A DNA stretch of 64,000 bases, taken from positions 124,001-188,000 of the forward strand of contig NZ_JAQPCN010000004.1 in NCBI RefSeq assembly GCF_028464225.1, in the 5' to 3' direction. A program made the position numbers and the translations under genes. This DNA is from Zeaxanthinibacter sp. PT1 (lineage in GTDB: Bacteria; Bacteroidota; Bacteroidia; Flavobacteriales; Flavobacteriaceae). Shown in pieces: positions 58,926 through 64,000 of the stretch (position 1 is the stretch's first letter; the number at the start of each line of letters is the position of its first letter). The notes under the pieces are model-generated. The model ran no database searches, had not been told where the DNA came from, and saw nothing but the letters and a program-made list of their open reading frames with translations.

Positions 58926-61900
58926 ATGAAAATTAAATCTTTCCTGGTCGGCCTGATGGTCCTGTTTATTTTTAATGCCTGTGACCGGCAGCGCAAGGGT
59001 GATCCCAAAGTGCTGGTGTTTTCCAAAACCCTTGGATTTGTACACGCATCTATTCCCGACGGGGTCAAGGCAATTTCAGAATTAGGGAAAGAACATTCGT
59101 TTACCGTGGACACCACCACGAATGCCGCAATTTTTGAGTCAGACACATTAAACAACTATGCGGCAGTCGTATTTCTCAGTACAACGGGGAATGTGCTCAA
59201 CCACCGGCAGGAAGCCGGTTTTGAGCGCTATATACAATCCGGGGGTGGTTTTGTAGGAGTACATGCCGCAGCGGATACGGAATACGACTGGAAGTGGTAT
59301 GGTCGACTTGTGGGAGGGTATTTTGAAAGCCATCCCAGTGGAACACCAACTGCAGATTTCATAGTGAAGAAAAGAGATTTTCCGGCCACTTCATTTTTTA
59401 AGGACAGCACCTGGACCCGGACAGATGAACTCTATAATTTCAAGGATATTAACCCGGATATCAACATCTTGATGACCGTAGATGAAAGCACTTACGAAGG
59501 TGGGACCAATGGTGATGTTCACCCTATGAGTTGGTACCATGAATACGATGGTGGAAGATCATTTTACACGGCCTTGGGCCATACCGAAGAAAGTTATAAA
59601 GATCCTGTATTCCTGCAACACCTTCTCGGTGGTATTCAATATGCCATTGGGGATAATCTTGAGCCCGATATAACTATTGTAAGTAGTGAATTTCCCCCGG
59701 AAGAAGAACGATTTACCAAAGTACCCTTGGTGACCGGGGAGTTTTTTGAACCTACAGAGATGGCCATACTTCCCAACGGTGACGTCCTTGTTGCCCAGCG
59801 AAGGGGAGAAGTGATGCACTTTAGCAAGGAACGTGGAACATTATCCCAGGTGGCTTTATTAGACGTGTACCATAAGACTTTGGAAACCCCTGGCGTAAAT
59901 GCCGAAGAAGGTCTGATGGGTCTGCAGAAGGACCCGAATTTTGCTGAAAATCATTGGATTTACCTCTATTATGCTCCCTCGGGGAGTAAGTGGGTGAACC
60001 GTTTGTCGCGTTTTAAATTCCAGAACGGGGAATTCCTTATGGATACAGAACAGGTAATTTTGGAAGTGGATAGTCAACGTGAGATCTGCTGCCATACAGG
60101 TGGATCTATTGCTTTTGGCCCCGATGGGCTGCTGTATCTCTCTACAGGTGATAATTCGACCCCTTTCAATGAGAAGGGCGCGGCATACGTCAATAACGGC
60201 TATGCTCCCCTGAATGATGAGCCCGGGCATGAACAATACGATGCGCGTCGTACCTCCGGCAATACGAATGATCTTCGCGGTAAGATATTGCGTATAAAAG
60301 TTGAGGAAGACGGGAGTTATAGTATTCCCAAAGGAAACCTCTTCCCGCAGGGTACAGATAAGACCAGGCCGGAGATATACACCATGGGTCACAGGAATCC
60401 TTATCGGATCTCTGTTGATCCCAAGAATGGATACCTTTATTGGGGAGATGTTGGCCCGGACGCCCAGGTTGACAGCTTGTCCACCAGGGGCCCTAGGGGT
60501 TATGACGAGATGAACCAGGCGCGTAAAGCAGGAAACTTTGGCTGGCCTTTATTTATTGGTGATAACCAACCTTATGTAGCCTATAATTACGCCACCGGGG
60601 AAAGCGGTGAAGCATTTGATCCTGCCCTGCCGGTGAATAACTCCAGGAATAATACTGGTTTGCAGGTGCTCCCGGAAGCTCAGCCAGCCTATGTCTACTA
60701 TCCCTATGCGGAGTTCGCTGCCTTCCCACAGGTGGGGAGCGGTGGGCGAAATGCTATGGCAGGACCTGTCTATTACAACGATCTTTACAAAGGAAAAAAT
60801 GCATTACCCGATTACTATGACGGCAAGGTAATCATCTACGAATGGATGAGGGGCTGGATGAAGGCCGTTAGTTTATTCGAGGACGGATCCTTCAATAAGA
60901 TGGAGCCCTTTGCACCGAATATATCGCTGAACAACCTGATCGATATGGAAGTAGGGCCGGATGGGGCGATTTACCTCCTGGAATACGGTACAGGATGGTT
61001 CACCAGTAATGATAATTCCGGGCTCAGTTATATCGCATACAATCCCGGGAACCTTGCTCCTGAGATCAGTGTACTGACATTGGACCGCATATCGGGGGAA
61101 CTTCCATTAAAAGTAAGGGCAGAGGTAACTGCCCAGGATGGTGAAAATGATGATCTCACTTATACCTGGGATCTGGGAAATGGTAATCAACAACAAACTA
61201 CCGAACCTCACCTGGAGTACACTTATGAGCAGGCCGGAACTTATAAGGTCAGTGTCCGGGTTTCTGACGGCAATGGGGGCGAAACTACCAGCGAGAGTAC
61301 CAAGGTGGTGGCCGGGAATTCCATGCCCGAAGTAACTATTGAGATCAACGGTGGTCGCCCGTCGTTCTACTTGCCGGGCAGACCCCTTCAATATGAGGTC
61401 AGCGTTTCTGATCCCGATAAGGATCAGCCGGTGAAGCCGGAAGATATCTATGTATCTGTAGATTATATGCAGGGGATGGACAAGGTGAACCAATCCCTGG
61501 GGCACCAGCAGGTTTCTGCCGCCATAACCGGTAAGGCTTTAACACAAGGCATGGATTGCCGGGCTTGTCACAAAGAAAATGAGAAGTCTATCGGCCCCTC
61601 GTACAGCGAGATCGCAGCCCGGTATAAAGAAGATTCAAAGGCCATGGTTTACCTTCAGAAAAAAGTAGTTGAAGGTGGCTCCGGGGTTTGGGGAGAGGTG
61701 ATGATGCCGGCACATCCTAAACTGACAGCAGAAGAAACCCGCCAGATCGCCTCCTACATTATGTCGCTTTCGGGTCAGGAACGAAAAAAGTCCCTGCCTA
61801 CCAAAGGTACTATCATTCCCGAGCGCAAAGAACCGGGTCATGTAATGGTCATAACTGCGAGTTATACGGATCCGGGTAGTGGAAATGCCTTGCCGCTTAC

Positions 61901-62312
61901 AGGTGTCAGTTCGGTGTCTATCCCGGATAACAGCCTGAATATGCAGGAGGATATGGTTGGTGAAGGGCTGACATTTGTACAGTACGGAGGAGCAGACCTG
62001 TTATTGATAGCTGGGAAGGAGGGATGGTTGCGTATAGACGATACCGATTTAAGTGGAGTTAAAGCGATTGTTGTAGCCCTGGGCTGGCAAGAGGCCCCGG
62101 GGACCGGGATGGAATTACAATTGAGGGCGGGAAGCCCGGAAGGAGAAGTACTGGCCACCGGCACGATGAGTGTGCCTCAAAGTGGGGAGGGCACTGCTGT
62201 TCCCCTTGTATTCAATAGCAGTCCGGAGGGGAGGCAATCCCTCTTTATCACCTACAAGATGGTGCAAGCACCGGAGAGTCCGCTGGTCTTTGCCAGGATC
62301 ATATTCCAATAA
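58926..62312 (+). CDS. Multi-domain lipoprotein: ThuA, PQQ-type sugar dehydrogenase, PKD, cytochrome c, CBM-like
   Basis: An 1128-residue lipoprotein (lipobox F-N-A-C). Domains in order: ThuA-like (about 28-245, with G-F-V-G-V-H-A-A-A-D-T and H-P-M-S-W-Y); a glucose/sorbosone-dehydrogenase-like propeller (about 265-735, with R-R-G-E-V, E-E-G-L-M-G-L, G-H-R-N-P-Y); a PKD domain (about 745-830, Y-T-W-D-L-G-N-G); a class I cytochrome c with C-R-A-C-H at 878-882 and distal M-M-P-A-H-P; and a C-terminal carbohydrate-binding-like domain (about 990-1128). It looks like an outer-surface or periplasmic sugar oxidase passing electrons to its own haem. The substrate is unknown. Single-gene unit ended by a hairpin. 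Confidence 0.9.
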   Translation: MKIKSFLVGLMVLFIFNACDRQRKGDPKVLVFSKTLGFVHASIPDGVKAISELGKEHSFTVDTTTNAAIFESDTLNNYAAVVFLSTTGNVLNHRQEAGFERYIQSGGGFVGVHAAADTEYDWKWYGRLVGGYFESHPSGTPTADFIVKKRDFPATSFFKDSTWTRTDELYNFKDINPDINILMTVDESTYEGGTNGDVHPMSWYHEYDGGRSFYTALGHTEESYKDPVFLQHLLGGIQYAIGDNLEPDITIVSSEFPPEEERFTKVPLVTGEFFEPTEMAILPNGDVLVAQRRGEVMHFSKERGTLSQVALLDVYHKTLETPGVNAEEGLMGLQKDPNFAENHWIYLYYAPSGSKWVNRLSRFKFQNGEFLMDTEQVILEVDSQREICCHTGGSIAFGPDGLLYLSTGDNSTPFNEKGAAYVNNGYAPLNDEPGHEQYDARRTSGNTNDLRGKILRIKVEEDGSYSIPKGNLFPQGTDKTRPEIYTMGHRNPYRISVDPKNGYLYWGDVGPDAQVDSLSTRGPRGYDEMNQARKAGNFGWPLFIGDNQPYVAYNYATGESGEAFDPALPVNNSRNNTGLQVLPEAQPAYVYYPYAEFAAFPQVGSGGRNAMAGPVYYNDLYKGKNALPDYYDGKVIIYEWMRGWMKAVSLFEDGSFNKMEPFAPNISLNNLIDMEVGPDGAIYLLEYGTGWFTSNDNSGLSYIAYNPGNLAPEISVLTLDRISGELPLKVRAEVTAQDGENDDLTYTWDLGNGNQQQTTEPHLEYTYEQAGTYKVSVRVSDGNGGETTSESTKVVAGNSMPEVTIEINGGRPSFYLPGRPLQYEVSVSDPDKDQPVKPEDIYVSVDYMQGMDKVNQSLGHQQVSAAITGKALTQGMDCRACHKENEKSIGPSYSEIAARYKEDSKAMVYLQKKVVEGGSGVWGEVMMPAHPKLTAEETRQIASYIMSLSGQERKKSLPTKGTIIPERKEPGHVMVITASYTDPGSGNALPLTGVSSVSIPDNSLNMQEDMVGEGLTFVQYGGADLLLIAGKEGWLRIDDTDLSGVKAIVVALGWQEAPGTGMELQLRAGSPEGEVLATGTMSVPQSGEGTAVPLVFNSSPEGRQSLFITYKMVQAPESPLVFARIIFQ

Positions 62313-62317
62313 ATAAG

Positions 62318-62347
62318 AAAGGGTAGCAAATCGCTACCCTTTTTTTA
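62318..62347. terminator. Terminator after the ThuA fusion gene
   Basis: Stem AAAGGGTAGC/GCTACCCTTT (62318-62327 with 62333-62342), five-base loop and T tract to 62347. It also lies just after the convergent M1 peptidase gene. Confidence 0.88.
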
Positions 62348-62358
62348 TGAGGTCATTT

Positions 62359-63975
62359 TCAGATTTCTTCCTTATCAATGTAGAAATTGGGATCCCATTG
62401 CAAGTCCGTTGCTGAAGGAAGTTCTTCTGTCTTCCATTCAGCAGAAGGAAACAGCCAGTGTTCCCGGTCCCCTATAAATATACGGACCGGCATATCAAAA
62501 CCTTCTACGATGTCTGTATAACGATACCGGATTTTATTGCCATCTATCTCGTATTGTAACAACGGGATATCCGTAGTTCTCAAATATTGGTCAAAGAATG
62601 CAGAAAGGTCTTTCCCGCTTCTTTTACTCAGATATTGCTCTACCTGTTGCGTTGTGACAGTCTGGTGGTAAAATTCCTCGTTAAGACCCCTGAGGATAGA
62701 TCGCCACAATTCGTCATCTTCTATCAATTGCCTCAGGGTGTGGAGCATATTTGCACCTTTGTAATACATATCCCCTGAACCTTCTGCATTTACGCCATAG
62801 GGGCCAATGATCGGCCTGTCGTTCTGTATGTTGGCCCTGGTTCCAACTACGTATTCTGCTGCAGCTTCTTTCCCAAAGTGATAATCGAGGTACAGGTTTT
62901 CCGAATAGGCCGTAAAGCTTTCATGTATCCACATATCCGCAATATCCTTATAGGTGATGTTGTTAGCAAACCATTCGTGCCCTGCCTCGTGTATGATGAT
63001 AAAATCAAATTTCAGACCCCAACCGGTACCGGATAAATCCCTGCCCAGGTATCCATTCTGGTACTGGTTCCCGTAAGTTACAGAACTCTGGTGTTCCATC
63101 CCCAGGTAGGGGACCTCTACTAACTTAAAACTATCTTCATAAAAAGGGTAGGGGCCAAACCAGTGCTCAAAGGCATCGAGCATCATCGGAACCTGCTTAA
63201 ACTGTTCTTCGGCTTTCTCTTTATTATAAGGAAGTACATAATAGTCCAGATCCAGCTTTCCCTTTTCTCCCTGGTAAGAATCCCCGAAATGAACATAATC
63301 TGCCAAGTTTACGTTGACGCCGTAGTTATTGATGGGGTTATCTACGTACCAGTGGTAAGTAATGCTATTTGCCTGCTTTTCCGTTTTGAGAAGGCGGCCG
63401 TTACCGACACCTACCAATTCTTTGGGGGTGGTAATACGTATTGCCATACTGTCTACTTCGTCATACATATGATCTTTGTTGGGCCACCAGACACTGGCTC
63501 CCAAACCCTGGTTAGAAGTGGCGACGAAAGGCTTCCCATTTTTATCGGTTTTCCAGGAAAAGCCCCCGTCCCATGGAGCACGTTTAGCTGCCCGGGGCTT
63601 GCCTTCAAAGAAAACTGTAAGCTGTTTTAAAGCTCCTTCTTCCTGGGATGCCTCCAGCTTAATAAAATGGGCATTTCCGCTGGACTCAACCTCCAGTTCT
63701 TTTCCTTCCTGGGTAACCTTGGTGATCTTCATCGGGGGTTGCAGGTCTATTTGCAGGCGATCACTTTCGTCCAGTACCCTGTATTGTACCAGGTTACTTC
63801 CGGAGATAAATTTTTTATCAGGGTCTACAGCTATCTGCAGATCGTAATAGTCCAGGTCCCACCAGGCTCTTTCCGGGGTGATACTACCCCTTAAGGTATC
63901 CTGTTCGGTAAATTCCTGGGAAAAGCCGGCAGATGCTATGCAAAATGCCAGCAGCGCAATATTGTGTTTTCTCAT
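62359..63975 (-). CDS. M1 family metallopeptidase
   Basis: A 538-residue exported zinc aminopeptidase-like protein. Signal peptide about 1-19 (A-S-A-G-F-S-Q). Zinc site H-E-A-G-H (329-333) with third ligand Glu352 in H-E-S-F-T-A-Y-S-E. The exopeptidase motif that is GAMEN in classical M1 enzymes reads G-M-E-H-Q (292-296), as in several short bacterial M1 proteins. The C-terminal helical domain of long M1 enzymes is missing, a feature of this exported subgroup. It would release N-terminal residues from peptides in the periplasm. Its start lies 25 bases from the window end. Confidence 0.9.
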   Translation of the reverse strand: MRKHNIALLAFCIASAGFSQEFTEQDTLRGSITPERAWWDLDYYDLQIAVDPDKKFISGSNLVQYRVLDESDRLQIDLQPPMKITKVTQEGKELEVESSGNAHFIKLEASQEEGALKQLTVFFEGKPRAAKRAPWDGGFSWKTDKNGKPFVATSNQGLGASVWWPNKDHMYDEVDSMAIRITTPKELVGVGNGRLLKTEKQANSITYHWYVDNPINNYGVNVNLADYVHFGDSYQGEKGKLDLDYYVLPYNKEKAEEQFKQVPMMLDAFEHWFGPYPFYEDSFKLVEVPYLGMEHQSSVTYGNQYQNGYLGRDLSGTGWGLKFDFIIIHEAGHEWFANNITYKDIADMWIHESFTAYSENLYLDYHFGKEAAAEYVVGTRANIQNDRPIIGPYGVNAEGSGDMYYKGANMLHTLRQLIEDDELWRSILRGLNEEFYHQTVTTQQVEQYLSKRSGKDLSAFFDQYLRTTDIPLLQYEIDGNKIRYRYTDIVEGFDMPVRIFIGDREHWLFPSAEWKTEELPSATDLQWDPNFYIDKEEI

Positions 63976-64000
63976 TGTAGTTTTTCTAAAAGTGCTTTCC

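Noticed and set aside
1-64000. tRNA, rRNA, IS elements, prophage, integrase or attachment sites
   Set aside because: None seen; no transposase or integrase frames, and no cloverleaf-like sequence recognised by eye, though a tRNA scan was not possible.

Overview
The window looks like chromosomal DNA of a marine member of the Flavobacteriaceae (Bacteroidetes). The reasons are several. There is a PorP/SprF family gene next to a giant protein with a gliding-motility-associated (type B, T9SS) C-terminus. LytTR and 2TM-domain signalling genes, a PspC/head-GIN/PadR operon and DUF4331, DUF547 and LETM1-related genes are present. A few upstream regions carry boxes resembling the Bacteroidetes TAnnTTTG -7 element, and Shine-Dalgarno sequences are sparse. 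Na+/H+ antiport and a uronate catabolic operon fit a sea-water, algal-polysaccharide lifestyle. I see no rRNA, tRNA, IS element, prophage or CRISPR array. The species is not identifiable from the sequence alone.

Layout. 0-6.4 kb: the 3' part of a plus-strand uronate operon (MFS permease cut by the window edge, two SDRs, KDG kinase, a phosphofructokinase with PPi-type residues, KDPG aldolase, and an Nramp-like transporter without the usual metal motifs). 6.6-8 kb: nhaA. 8.4-12.7 kb: a T9SS locus on the minus strand (an ~844-aa repeat protein and its SprF-like partner) plus a decayed second SprF-like gene on the plus strand. 12.8-20.9 kb: catalase with DJ-1-like tail, DUF3891 protein, FAD protein, OsmC with a GntP permease, thioredoxin reductase. 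21-31 kb: small exported protein, PLP acyltransferase-like enzyme plus dipeptide epimerase, head-GIN/PspC/PadR operon, DUF4870, DUF4442, AIM24-like, Nudix, PBP4, and a lone 65-aa gene with its own terminator. 31-32.5 kb: divergent oxyR and dps. 32.6-37.9 kb: small lipoprotein, SPOR-like PorP family protein, membrane protein, S9 peptidase.

38-42.2 kb holds an unusual minus-strand run: exported SnoaL/NTF2-like, tandem alpha/beta-barrel-like and cupin proteins with a cytoplasmic COMT-type methyltransferase. It lies back to back with a TPR sensor kinase and LytTR regulator (42.4-45.1 kb), and is the best candidate here for an undescribed small-molecule system. 46-49.2 kb: a LytS-type kinase fused to a 2TM domain, three free-standing 2TM proteins and a LytTR regulator, another module of unknown logic. 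49.3-54.8 kb: LETM1-related protein, a DUF4331 protein apparently split over two genes plus a TPR lipoprotein, and DUF547. 54.9-64 kb: glycosyltransferase overlapping a double-VOC protein, ECF sigma/anti-sigma pair, lipoprotein Cu-Zn superoxide dismutase, a five-domain ThuA/sugar-dehydrogenase/PKD/cytochrome lipoprotein, and an M1 peptidase.

Two themes recur. Oxidative-stress genes are scattered through the window (catalase, OsmC, TrxB, OxyR, Dps, SodC). Most transcription-unit ends carry compact GC hairpins flanked by A and T tracts, often able to serve both convergent genes. All functional calls rest on reading motifs and remembered family features; no database search was run.
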